From positions 1 through 28,161 of IMG/VR virus record IMGVR_UViG_3300009412_000025: DNA of 28,161 nt; one strand, written 5' to 3'. Both the position numbers and the translations under genes were made by a program. Position 1 is the stretch's first letter; every line of letters begins with the position of its first letter. Source of the stretch: a virus. Shown piece by piece: positions 17,364 to 24,327 of the stretch. The notes under the pieces were generated by a model. That model was not told the origin of the DNA. It ran no database searches and saw only the letters and a list, made by a program, of their open reading frames with translations.

Positions 17364-18812
17364 ATGAATTTAGAAAATTATGAATTTAAAACCGAACCTT
17401 ACGACCATCAACTCGAATCTTTAGAGATCAGTTCCCATCACAATCTTTTTGCCCTGTTTTTAGAAATGGGTTTGGGAAAATCAAAAATCCTCTTGGATAA
17501 TGCAGCCTTACTTTTTGAGCAAGGAAAAATTTCCAGTCTGTTAATTGTAACACCAAAAGGTAATTTAAGGAACTGGGATATACACGAGATAAGCAAGCAT
17601 TTGCCTGATAGAATCCAACGAAATATTTTAGTATGGCAGCCTAATCACACAAAACGATGGACCAAGGACTTCAGGAAGCTGGTAGAAGAAGACAGCACCG
17701 GGGTTCTGAATATCTTTCTGATAAATGTGGAAGCTTTTGCGACCAAAAAGGCGTGTACTTTTGTTGAAGAGTTTTTAGTGACACACGACGCAATGATGGC
17801 CATTGATGAGTCCACCACAATAAAGAATCCAAAAGCCAAAAGAACAAAAAACTTAATTAGACTAGGACCTTTAGCAGACTACAGGAGAATTCTTACTGGG
17901 TTTCCTGTTACTAAAGCTCCTTTGGATTTGTTTTCCCAGTGCTATTTTTTATCCCCTAATCTATTGGGCTTTAGTAGCTATTACGCCTTTCGATCAAGAT
18001 ATGCAGTTGTACAAGCACGCAGAATGGGTACGCATTCTTTTCAACAAATAGTAGGTTTTAGAAAACTGGAAGAACTTCAGGAGTCTATCAAGGAGTTTTC
18101 CATACGAAAAAGAAAAGAAGAGTGTTTGGATCTTCCAGAAAAGGTTTATGTCAAAAGATATGTAGAGCTTACAGAAGAACAAAAGATTGCTTACAACACC
18201 ATGAAAAAGAAAGCACTGATGATACTGGAAGAAGAACTCTTTACTACTGTAAATGTTCTTACGCAGTTAATGCGTCTACAACAAGTAGTTGCCGGGAGTT
18301 TAAGAAACCATGAGGGGGAAACAGTTATCCTGAAAAACAATCGTGTGCAAGCTGTTCTGGATCTTTTGGAAGAAACATCAGGAAAAGTAGTTATCTTTGC
18401 TGTTTTTCAAACAGACATAGAAGAACTAGAAAAAGCTATTGCTAATCGTTTTGGTAATGAATCAGTGGCTTCCTACTTTGGTAAAACGCCACAGAACCAA
18501 CGACAAGTGATCATAGATAAGTTTCAAGAACCAGAAAGTGAGTTAAGATATTTTGTAAGCAATCCCCAAACAGGAGGCAGAGGAATCACATTAACTGGTG
18601 CCAGTACCATGATTTTTTATTCCAACTCATATGATTTGGAACTACGTGTACAGGCCGAAGACAGAATTCACAGAATAGGTCAAGAACACAGTTGCACTTA
18701 CGTTGATCTAGTGTCCAAGGATACTGTTGATGAAAGAATACTAAAAAATCTGTTGAACAAAGTAAAAATCAGCAACGAAATATTAGGGGAAGTTCGCACT
18801 TGGTTCAAATGA
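17364..18812 (+). CDS. SNF2-like superfamily 2 helicase/translocase (482 aa)
   Basis: This is an ATP-dependent DNA translocase of the SNF2 group. Motifs in order are a Q-like element YDHQ (13-16), Walker A EMGLGKSK (34-41), motif Ia IVTPKGNLRNW (61-71), motif II D148-E-S-T (a DEST variant of DEAH) with following TTIKNPKAKRTK, motif III LTGFP (177-181), motif V TGGRGITLTGA (near 410) and motif VI AEDRIHRIGQ (431-440). Start ATG 17364 has AAGGA 8 bases upstream. Both RecA-like halves are complete. It is the first gene of a rightward unit with its own promoter, divergent from the other replication genes. Possible roles are fork reversal, recombination or replication start. The family call is firm; the job is not. 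Confidence 0.92.
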   Translation: MNLENYEFKTEPYDHQLESLEISSHHNLFALFLEMGLGKSKILLDNAALLFEQGKISSLLIVTPKGNLRNWDIHEISKHLPDRIQRNILVWQPNHTKRWTKDFRKLVEEDSTGVLNIFLINVEAFATKKACTFVEEFLVTHDAMMAIDESTTIKNPKAKRTKNLIRLGPLADYRRILTGFPVTKAPLDLFSQCYFLSPNLLGFSSYYAFRSRYAVVQARRMGTHSFQQIVGFRKLEELQESIKEFSIRKRKEECLDLPEKVYVKRYVELTEEQKIAYNTMKKKALMILEEELFTTVNVLTQLMRLQQVVAGSLRNHEGETVILKNNRVQAVLDLLEETSGKVVIFAVFQTDIEELEKAIANRFGNESVASYFGKTPQNQRQVIIDKFQEPESELRYFVSNPQTGGRGITLTGASTMIFYSNSYDLELRVQAEDRIHRIGQEHSCTYVDLVSKDTVDERILKNLLNKVKISNEILGEVRTWFK

Positions 18813-18820
18813 TGTATAAT
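18793..18820 (+). promoter_or_regulatory. Candidate promoter at the end of the helicase gene
   Basis: TATAAT at 18815-18820 is preceded by TTCGCA (18793-18798, 4 of 6 consensus) with a 16-base spacer. RNA would start at about 18827, the A of the next ATG, giving a leaderless message. The match could be chance in this AT-rich gap. Confidence 0.35.
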
Positions 18821-18826
18821 TGAAGG

Positions 18827-19063
18827 ATGAGAGACAAAGTAGCAGACATCCTTGATGAAATACATCCAGTAATAGAAAAAGCAATAGAGAAAACTGGCGC
18901 TTCCCATTGGGAAGTAGCAACGGCTTTAATTGTTGAGCTTTCTGGACTGTCTGTGGCTTCCCGGCTAGAAAAAGATGTTCTAGTGGGTTTACTCTCCTTT
19001 TTAATAACTACCATAGACACGCGTCCAGCTGAAGAACAAGACGCTTCCTCAACGATTCATTAA
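18827..19063 (+). CDS. Small hypothetical protein (78 aa)
   Basis: Start ATG 18827 has GAAGG directly against it, which leaves no normal ribosome binding spacing; a perfect TATAAT lies 6 bases upstream. The protein is acidic and helical: residues 1-25 (DKVADILDEIHPVIEKAIEK), then 28-67 with regular hydrophobics (WEVATALIVELSGLSVASRL, DVLVGLLSFLITTI). The last stretch is hydrophobic enough to be a weak membrane segment or a buried helix. A polar tail follows. No family is recognised. It ends one base before the start of the 1188-residue gene, so it belongs to that transcript and may be a partner of it. Confidence 0.65.
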   Translation: MRDKVADILDEIHPVIEKAIEKTGASHWEVATALIVELSGLSVASRLEKDVLVGLLSFLITTIDTRPAEEQDASSTIH

Positions 19064-19064
19064 G

Positions 19065-22000
19065 ATGCCTGAACAAGATACATCTCTAGGTTCAGCTTTT
19101 AGACATGCTGTAGATCAACCGTTTGAGAATGCAGCGGCTACATTTAAGGCTTTAGGTTGGCATGACACAGAAGAGTTTCTGCATAATTTAATAGAAGAAC
19201 CAGAAAACTATGAAGTTGCAGCAGCAAAATTCATTAATGCACAAGGCGATAAGTTTGATTGGAGATATTTTCCTAGAGCAACCTTTGAACAACTAGGACA
19301 AATAGCTGGAAGTTTAGCTACTAGAGCACTTGGTGCTGCTATAGGCGGTGCGGTTACTGCAAACCCTTTAGGTGCTGTTGCTGGAGCTCTTATTGGCCCT
19401 GCGGCTTTTGAGGCAATACAGATAGCGGGTCCGACTGCTTTAGAACACGCAAGAAACAGTGGCAGAGAAGACCCTACTTGGGAAGACTGGAAGCACGCTT
19501 TGCCAGCCACTGCTTTTAGTGCGGCTCTTAATGCTTTTGGTATAAGAAATGTAGGGGTTCTAAACAACATTGGCGGTTCTGGTGTAAAACAAGCAGCAAA
19601 ATCAATAGGAAAAGCCGGGATTTCAGAAGGAGGTACCGAAACTCTCCAATCTATTTCAGAACAAATTGGTGGTTCGGCGGGAACACCAGCTGCACATACT
19701 GCACTAAGTTTTAAAGAAGCAATAGGAGAAGGACTTTTGGGAACAGGGGCTGCGGTTTCTACGCAAACTGCTCCAGCAACACTAGAAGCGGTTATGGGGG
19801 ACATAATTGATCCATCCTTGGGAGGAGAACAGTTTGCTGGGGAAGAAATAACGGAAGAGTTTCCCATAGAAAAAGCTGTTGTTGAAGAAATAGAAGAGGA
19901 TCCAGTAGAACAGCAACGGCTAGAGTTGACAGAAAAATATCCAGAAACAACTAAACGTGTTCCTGTTGAAGAGGCTTTGTTTTTACAGCCACAAACCTTG
20001 GATACTTTGGAGCCTCAGATACTTGAGATAGAAGAACGAATCGGTAGACAACTCTCTGAGCCTACGCCTGAGGTAGCAGAAAAAAGAAAAGAAGCTCTGG
20101 CGGAGGTTATAAACGAAATTAATGCTGATCCAGCGCTGTATCAGTTGTCTGTCGATTTGGCGCATCAGAATACTAGCAGTTTAGTTGATACCACTGTGGC
20201 TCGTCTTCAAGACACAGAACGCTCGCCTGTAGAACAGGATATTCTACATTATGAAGACCCCATAAAAAAATTGGACGATCTTTATGGTAAAAGACCTGTG
20301 TGGTATGAGCATACTATGCGTGACATCTCTGGTTCAAGAAACCAGCAAGCCGTTGGCACAGTCCAACAAGAACTTACTCCCCAACAAAAAGCAATATTGA
20401 TAGAGGGTAGTAAAGGGACTATTGAACCCACTTTTCTTACACACAGCCCTTTGGAACAGTACATAATAAAAACAGTTGGGAATAAAAATATTCCTGCTGC
20501 AAAAATGATCAAGAATCTGGCTTTGTTTAAGGAAGACAGAGGCTGGTTCAAAGAGCTCAAATCCAGTAAAAAACGTTTATCGGATCAAGCTATTGACTCC
20601 GGGATTGCCGGTCTATTAAAGGGAAAAAGACTGCGTGGAGAAACAGTGAACAAACAGGATCTGTTGGATCAGCTAATAGATCACCGTTCCCGGTTTCAAA
20701 CCCTTTTGTTTTTTGATACTCCACTTAGAGCTGATGAGTATTCTGACACTTTAAACCCAGATTATCCACAGCTCACTTTAGACAGCCCACAAATAGAAGC
20801 CAGAATGGACAAGGAAGTGGAAAAAATCATAAACGAAGATCCAACAAAGGACGAAGTTGAGGAAAGAATTCTTCTGGAAGAGAAATATGCGGAAATGCTT
20901 CCCAGTCTTGGAATTGTTACCAGTGGAAACCCAGAACAAGGGAATTGGGGAGAAGTAGGCGTAGAGCCTTTTGGCACACGCCATAGAGGTGGTTATCAGT
21001 TTGAATGGGAATACTCTGATTTTATGGAAGGAGGTATACTAAATAATTTTGAGCTTTGGTCAAAGTATGATGCCAAACTGACTCCAGAGGAGGAAATAGA
21101 ACTAGCCGACACCGATTTTCCAGTGCGTAAGGAAAAAATAAAACAGGCTAGTAAAGAGATTCATAAAGATGACGATATGCACGCAGCTGCTGGGGATGCT
21201 ACAAATTTTTGGGTAAGAGGACATTTGATAAAAGATTTGCAAGGACGCGTTGGTGCTTTGTTGGGTGAAATACAGTCCAAATTGCATGGTTATGCCCAAG
21301 ATCCAAATAGACAAAGAGTATACAGATCGAGTGTTATAAAACAAACACAGGGACAGACAAGTGTAGAAGGAATAAAACACCGGAGACATGGACGTAATCT
21401 GAGAACAGCTATGGATCGTATGATAGAAGATCCCCCGGATGAGAACGTTAAACTATCAAGATGGAACGAAGATCAGCCCATGGAAGAAAGAATAGAAACT
21501 GCTAAAAAGCAGAGCAAAGAAGATAAAAAAGGTTTTCGTCGTTTTTTGTTGGAAGCTGTTTCTGATCCACAAGAAGGCTTACCGGCTAATTTTGATGATG
21601 CTATTCACGAAACTCGCTATATAACTCCTTTGGACCTTCAATTTATTCGTGCAAGAAACGGTATGACGCGTTTACAAGAGGAAAGCGTTGAACCACTTAG
21701 AGGGGAGCTTCAAAATCCTCTCGACCCAGATGCAATAAGTAACGCCATCCGAGAAGACCAAAGGAAAAAAGCGCCACAACAGGAAAGATTTGACCGACTT
21801 GTTGAAAAGATAGAAAAAGTAGAAGACAGGTTTAAAGCTAAAGTTGAGAAAAAAGAGAAAGCTCTTGTTAAATATTGGTTGCAATCCAACCAGCCTCTTA
21901 GACCGCTGGGAGTGGAGCTAAGCAAAACAGAAATAAACGAACTAGCTGGAACTTATGTTTGGCAGAATGTTAAACGTTTTCTTATGAACAAGCACGACAT

Positions 22001-22631
22001 TGATATTGAGGCGTTAAAAGAGGCTGGAGATCCTGAAGCTCTCGCCGTGTTTGAGAAGGTATGGGAAGCCGGAACGGAAATGGAGCAAAAAGCAAACCGT
22101 GCTTATTTACAGGAATCACAGGAAGCGATGCGAGAGCTGGCTCCAGAAATGGCAGCAGTATCTCCCAAAGTTTCCCTTTTGCTGTACGCTAATAAAAACG
22201 CACCGACCAGAGAACAGTATCAAGCTGCTAGAAAAGACGTCGCAGTAGACGAAAGACATGCTGTTCCCGATTATCCTTTCAAAGCCACATGGCCCAGAAT
22301 GGCTGTTATAACCACTATTAGGGAAATGCTTCGTGCTCGACCTGATATAACTCATATTTGGATTCCGGAAAAAGGCTACAGCAATGCTCCTCCGGGACCA
22401 TACAGAGATGCAATAAAAGAAGCTAAAAAGATCGCAGGGCAGTTTGATCTTGAGTTTGAACACATAGAAGGAACTGCTGGGAACCCCGGTGTGTGGAGAT
22501 TGGAAATAGCGCCTTTACGAGAGAAATTAATACCCGCTGGGGGTTTTGTAGGTATGAAAGAAGGTGGTTTGGTTTTACCTGCGGTCAATCATGTAATGAA
22601 TTATGGAAGCTACGGAAGAAAAATTCTCTGA
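19065..22631 (+). CDS. Second giant virion / ejection-type protein (1188 aa)
   Basis: The start ATG 19065 follows the preceding stop by one base, without a ribosome binding sequence, so it is probably coupled. Residues 75-125 are hydrophobic with a glycine-zipper (GAAIGGA at 90-96). An E-G-G-T-E-x-x-Q motif lies at 188-195. This is the same order as in the 1953-residue protein. The middle (250-1000) is acidic and helical, with coiled-coil stretches (ERFDRLVEKIEKVEDRFKAK). Near the C terminus PFKATWPRM and a following alpha/beta segment (DITHIWIPEKG) resemble, from memory, a domain common in large phage polyvalent proteins. The last residues carry GG motifs (AGGFVGMKEGGLV). A virion core protein ejected with the DNA is the best guess. 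No enzyme active site is identified. Confidence 0.7.
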   Translation: MPEQDTSLGSAFRHAVDQPFENAAATFKALGWHDTEEFLHNLIEEPENYEVAAAKFINAQGDKFDWRYFPRATFEQLGQIAGSLATRALGAAIGGAVTANPLGAVAGALIGPAAFEAIQIAGPTALEHARNSGREDPTWEDWKHALPATAFSAALNAFGIRNVGVLNNIGGSGVKQAAKSIGKAGISEGGTETLQSISEQIGGSAGTPAAHTALSFKEAIGEGLLGTGAAVSTQTAPATLEAVMGDIIDPSLGGEQFAGEEITEEFPIEKAVVEEIEEDPVEQQRLELTEKYPETTKRVPVEEALFLQPQTLDTLEPQILEIEERIGRQLSEPTPEVAEKRKEALAEVINEINADPALYQLSVDLAHQNTSSLVDTTVARLQDTERSPVEQDILHYEDPIKKLDDLYGKRPVWYEHTMRDISGSRNQQAVGTVQQELTPQQKAILIEGSKGTIEPTFLTHSPLEQYIIKTVGNKNIPAAKMIKNLALFKEDRGWFKELKSSKKRLSDQAIDSGIAGLLKGKRLRGETVNKQDLLDQLIDHRSRFQTLLFFDTPLRADEYSDTLNPDYPQLTLDSPQIEARMDKEVEKIINEDPTKDEVEERILLEEKYAEMLPSLGIVTSGNPEQGNWGEVGVEPFGTRHRGGYQFEWEYSDFMEGGILNNFELWSKYDAKLTPEEEIELADTDFPVRKEKIKQASKEIHKDDDMHAAAGDATNFWVRGHLIKDLQGRVGALLGEIQSKLHGYAQDPNRQRVYRSSVIKQTQGQTSVEGIKHRRHGRNLRTAMDRMIEDPPDENVKLSRWNEDQPMEERIETAKKQSKEDKKGFRRFLLEAVSDPQEGLPANFDDAIHETRYITPLDLQFIRARNGMTRLQEESVEPLRGELQNPLDPDAISNAIREDQRKKAPQQERFDRLVEKIEKVEDRFKAKVEKKEKALVKYWLQSNQPLRPLGVELSKTEINELAGTYVWQNVKRFLMNKHDIDIEALKEAGDPEALAVFEKVWEAGTEMEQKANRAYLQESQEAMRELAPEMAAVSPKVSLLLYANKNAPTREQYQAARKDVAVDERHAVPDYPFKATWPRMAVITTIREMLRARPDITHIWIPEKGYSNAPPGPYRDAIKEAKKIAGQFDLEFEHIEGTAGNPGVWRLEIAPLREKLIPAGGFVGMKEGGLVLPAVNHVMNYGSYGRKIL

Positions 22632-22758
22632 GTCCCCAGAGGAACTCAGTGTATACTGGTTTTCCCAAGGATACCGGGGCAGGGATCTTCATATGAAGGT
22701 GCTGGAAACATTGGAACAAAGAGAACCTATGGAGGACTTTTGTAGTTTTTGTGACTAA
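22603..22758 (+). CDS. Small acidic protein with C-terminal CxxC (51 aa)
   Basis: The ATG at 22603 lies 29 bases inside the end of the giant gene, in the +1 frame. No ribosome binding sequence is seen, so re-initiation after the giant gene's stop is likely. The 51 residues start acidic (MEATEEKFSESPEEL), then YWFSQGYRGRDLHMKVLETL, and end DFCSFCD, a possible half-site for zinc. Gene-like composition and exact fit between neighbours support it, and its stop overlaps the next small gene. The family is not recognised. Confidence 0.55.
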   Translation: MEATEEKFSESPEELSVYWFSQGYRGRDLHMKVLETLEQREPMEDFCSFCD

Positions 22759-22843
22759 AAAGAAGAAAAAGGTAAAAAAGAAAATAGCCAGAGGTTGCGG
22801 AAAGGTGATGAAAAAGCGTAGGAAATACACTACGTATACTTAG
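22751..22843 (+). CDS. Tiny basic protein (30 aa)
   Basis: GTG at 22751 overlaps the previous stop by 8 bases. A GGAGG lies 15 bases upstream, further than ideal. The product begins with a lysine run (TKKKKKVKKK) followed by IARGCGKVMKKRRKYTTYT. I recall very similar tiny proteins with an RGCG-VM--RRK core in marine podovirus genomes, usually unnamed and near virion genes. The extreme basic charge suggests binding to DNA or to the acidic inner capsid. The core motif and coupling make it a likely gene despite its length. Confidence 0.65.
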   Translation: MTKKKKKVKKKIARGCGKVMKKRRKYTTYT

Positions 22844-22846
22844 TGC

Positions 22847-22866
22847 CCTTGGACCAAGGACCTTGG
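22847..22866 (+). repeat. Three alternating inverted hexamers, CCTTGG / CCAAGG / CCTTGG
   Basis: CCTTGG (22847-22852), CCAAGG (22854-22859) and CCTTGG (22861-22866) are each separated by a single A. Each adjacent pair is an inverted repeat, and the outer two are direct repeats 14 bases apart. Loops of one base rule out RNA hairpins from neighbours, so a protein-binding DNA site is more likely. It covers the start of the zinc-ribbon gene. Confidence 0.6.
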
Positions 22867-23078
22867 ACTACTCGACTGAAATAATCCATCATTTTACCTG
22901 TGAAAAGTGTGATCTGTGGTGGAGTGTTGCTGCTACAAACATAAAGGCCGACCGGACATGGTTTTGTCCTTGGTGTGGGCATAAACATGTTCCTCCTTAC
23001 AGAGATAAAATTACGCAAAAACTCCCCAATGAAGTAGCAGATCAAAGATCAAATAACCGAACAAAATACGAAACATAA
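22863..23078 (+). CDS. Zinc-ribbon protein (71 aa)
   Basis: Four cysteines in two CxxC knuckles are visible: CEKC at 13-16 and CPWC at 35-38. They are separated by 18 residues with aromatic residues (LWWSVAATNIKADRTWF) and followed by GHKH, a typical small zinc ribbon. The C-terminal 25 residues are polar. The only start candidate in frame is TTG 22863, with AAGGA only 2 bases away; the start is therefore uncertain. It sits on the alternating CCTTGG/CCAAGG hexamers. The role is unknown; such ribbons bind nucleic acid or protein. It is transcribed with the virion-type genes upstream. Confidence 0.65.
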   Translation: MDYSTEIIHHFTCEKCDLWWSVAATNIKADRTWFCPWCGHKHVPPYRDKITQKLPNEVADQRSNNRTKYET

Positions 23079-23211
23079 TTTTTGTGTTGTTTAACGCTTG
23101 TAGCTCTTTTATGCCGATGAAGGTCCAATTTTTCTTGTTGATTTTTGTCGGTTCCTCGTGGTTTTTCTTTGCTTCTATCGCTGGTTCGTGCGTTTCTATG
23201 ATGTTTTTCAT
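23011..23211 (-). CDS. Possible small tail-anchored membrane protein (66 aa)
   Basis: This frame is open for 66 codons, convergent with the zinc-ribbon gene and overlapping its last 68 bases. The N-terminal two thirds is hydrophilic (KNIIETHEPAIEAKKNHEEP). The C-terminal third has one hydrophobic span (IMFRILFGYLIFDLLLHW) that could anchor it in a membrane. No ribosome binding sequence precedes ATG 23211. The hydrophobic part is partly antisense to the polar tail of the zinc-ribbon protein, which is how shadows often look. A weak case. Confidence 0.35.
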   Translation of the reverse strand: MKNIIETHEPAIEAKKNHEEPTKINKKNWTFIGIKELQALNNTKIMFRILFGYLIFDLLLHWGVFA

Positions 23212-23241
23212 TATTTCTAGGGGTTTTTGGTCAGTTTCTCC

Positions 23242-23513
23242 ACATAACCTGAAAAATCCGTAGAAGTTATGTAAAAGTTATGTGATTTAGCATACATGGT
23301 AGCCTTGAAACCCTTTAGAATCAAGGGGTTTAGTTTTCCCTATATAACAATACTTACATAACCTGTACCTGAGATTTTGAGATTTTTCAAAAAGTAAATA
23401 CAAATTTTATTTCAAAAAGTCGGGTGCGTAGGTGCGTTTAGACTGAAACCCTTGTTATATAGGGTTTCCCACATAACCTGAGAGAGGTGCGTTTGAGGTT
23501 ATGTAGGTTATGT
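23242..23513. repeat. Seven iteron-like elements (ACATAACCTG and its inverse)
   Basis: Forward copies: 23242-23251, 23356-23365 and 23471-23480, spaced 114 and 115 bases. Inverse copies in adjacent pairs: 23263-23272 and 23274-23283 (GAAGTTATGT, AAAGTTATGT), and 23495-23504 and 23504-23513 (GAGGTTATGT, TAGGTTATGT). The block thus reads forward, pair of inverse, forward, then forward, pair of inverse. The 23471/23495 pair can fold as a 9-base stem. Confidence 0.8.
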
Positions 23514-23533
23514 GAAGATACTTCATTTTACTG

Positions 23534-23542
23534 TGGTATACT
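23534..23542 (+). promoter_or_regulatory. Extended -10 promoter before holin-like gene
   Basis: TGG followed by TATACT (23537-23542) matches the TGnTATAAT extended -10 pattern, which does not need a good -35; none is seen. RNA would start near 23549, just before ATG 23555. Confidence 0.4.
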
Positions 23543-23554
23543 TTGCCTAAGAAA

Positions 23555-23818
23555 ATGGATGAGAGAGAAAAAAACACAGCGACGTTTATAATAAATCCAG
23601 ATGCGCCAACTTGGTATAATTACGCTGAAGGATTTGATAAATGGCGTGTTTTCCCCCGGCTTTTAATCACTCTTTATGGAGTGGCTTTTTACAGAACAAC
23701 TGAGTGGTTTATGACACTGCCTGATCCAACTAATGCCCAAAGTGCTTTTGTATCTGTGGTTGTTGGCGCTGGAGCTGCTTGGTTTGGACTCTATATTGGA
23801 GGGGGAAGCAGAAGATAA
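23555..23818 (+). CDS. Holin-like two-span membrane protein (87 aa)
   Basis: The protein has a polar N terminus (MDEREKNTATF), an aromatic amphipathic stretch (TWYNYAEGFDKW), a membrane span at about 32-54 (VFPRLLITLYGVAFYRTTEW), a short loop (PDPTNAQ), a second span at about 62-82 (SAFVSVVVGAGAAWFGLYIG) and a short basic tail. Size and two spans fit class II holins, which open the inner membrane for lysis. I recall similar VFPR...FVSVVxGA proteins beside terminase genes in marine podoviruses, variably called holin. TTG 23543 is an alternative start, but the candidate promoter favours ATG 23555. The role is inferred; a general membrane protein is possible. Confidence 0.7.
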   Translation: MDEREKNTATFIINPDAPTWYNYAEGFDKWRVFPRLLITLYGVAFYRTTEWFMTLPDPTNAQSAFVSVVVGAGAAWFGLYIGGGSRR

Positions 23819-23820
23819 CA

Positions 23821-24327
23821 ATGCCAAAAGGAACATCTGGAAATATCTCAGGGCGTAATGAAAAACATTTGACACACAAGCAAATTCGTTTTGCGAAGGA
23901 GTTTGTTTATAACGATGGGTCTAAAACGCAGACTGAGTGTGCGCTTGCTGCTGGATACGCAGAAAGTTCTGCAAAAGTACGTGCATCTGAACTCTTAAAT
24001 CCTAAGAGGTATCCACTTGTAGTTAGATTTGTCCGGGAGCTTCAGCAAGAAGTAGATAAAAAGTATGAAGTTACCTTTGCTAGACATGTTAGGAAGCTTG
24101 CCGATATTCGTGACCATGCTCTGGAGAAAGGAAACCTAACAGCTGCAGTTTCAGCAGAAGTACAAAGAGGAAGAGCAGCAGGTCTTTATGTAGAAAGAAA
24201 AGAAGTTCGTACCGGGAAGTTAGAATCTCTTAGTGAAATTGAAATTAAAAGTAGAATTGAAAAACTACTGGGAGACTATAAGCCTTTGTTGGAGATAGAA
24301 GACGGTAGTTTTACACACGAGAACTAG
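23821..24327 (+). CDS. terS: Terminase small subunit (168 aa)
   Basis: ATG 23821, two bases after the holin-like stop, is preferred over an upstream in-frame ATG at 23779 inside that gene. After a Gly/Ser-rich start, LTHKQIRFAKEFVYNDGSKTQTECALAAGYAESSAK matches the Terminase_2/TerS DNA-binding region. A helix-turn-helix lies in TQTECALAAGYAESSAKVRA. A helical oligomerisation region follows (FVRELQQEVDKKYEVTFARH, LADIRDHALEKGNLTAAVSA), then a basic and acidic tail. TerS recognises the packaging site and loads the TerL motor. No TerL follows: the next genes run the other way. Its last 17 bases overlap the convergent DUF3310 gene. The repeat block 23242-23513 is a candidate target. Confidence 0.85.
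   Translation: MPKGTSGNISGRNEKHLTHKQIRFAKEFVYNDGSKTQTECALAAGYAESSAKVRASELLNPKRYPLVVRFVRELQQEVDKKYEVTFARHVRKLADIRDHALEKGNLTAAVSAEVQRGRAAGLYVERKEVRTGKLESLSEIEIKSRIEKLLGDYKPLLEIEDGSFTHEN

Larger units (their letters stand above)
23212..23542. other. Repeat-rich non-coding region; candidate packaging site or origin
   Basis: No convincing gene lies in these 331 bases, a striking gap in a genome with almost no spacers. It holds seven ACATAACCTG-type elements, a 13-base inverted repeat (CCCTATATAACAA at 23338-23350 and TTGTTATATAGGG at 23452-23464), hairpins GAAACCC/GGGTTTC (23445-23468) and AAACCC/GGGTTT (23308-23331), a direct repeat TGAAACCCTT (23306, 23444), AGGTGCGTTT (23430, 23485) and TTTCAAAAAGT (23385, 23410). 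It lies just before the holin-like and small terminase genes. Confidence 0.7.

Noticed and set aside
18801-18812. GGTTCAAAT resembling a tRNA T-loop
   Set aside because: It lies in the end of the helicase gene, and no acceptor stem or anticodon arm can be formed around it.
19208-19867. Minus-strand frame of 219 codons, rich in Ala, Pro and Ser
   Set aside because: Antisense shadow of the Gly/Ala-rich zipper region of the 1188-residue gene.
23111-23263. 50-codon hydrophobic frame on the plus strand (starts MPMKVQFF)
   Set aside because: No ribosome binding sequence; it is antisense to a lysine-rich frame, which yields false hydrophobic proteins; it also runs into the repeat block.
23242-23513. 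CRISPR array
   Set aside because: Elements are only about 10 bases, occur in both orientations and have unequal spacers.
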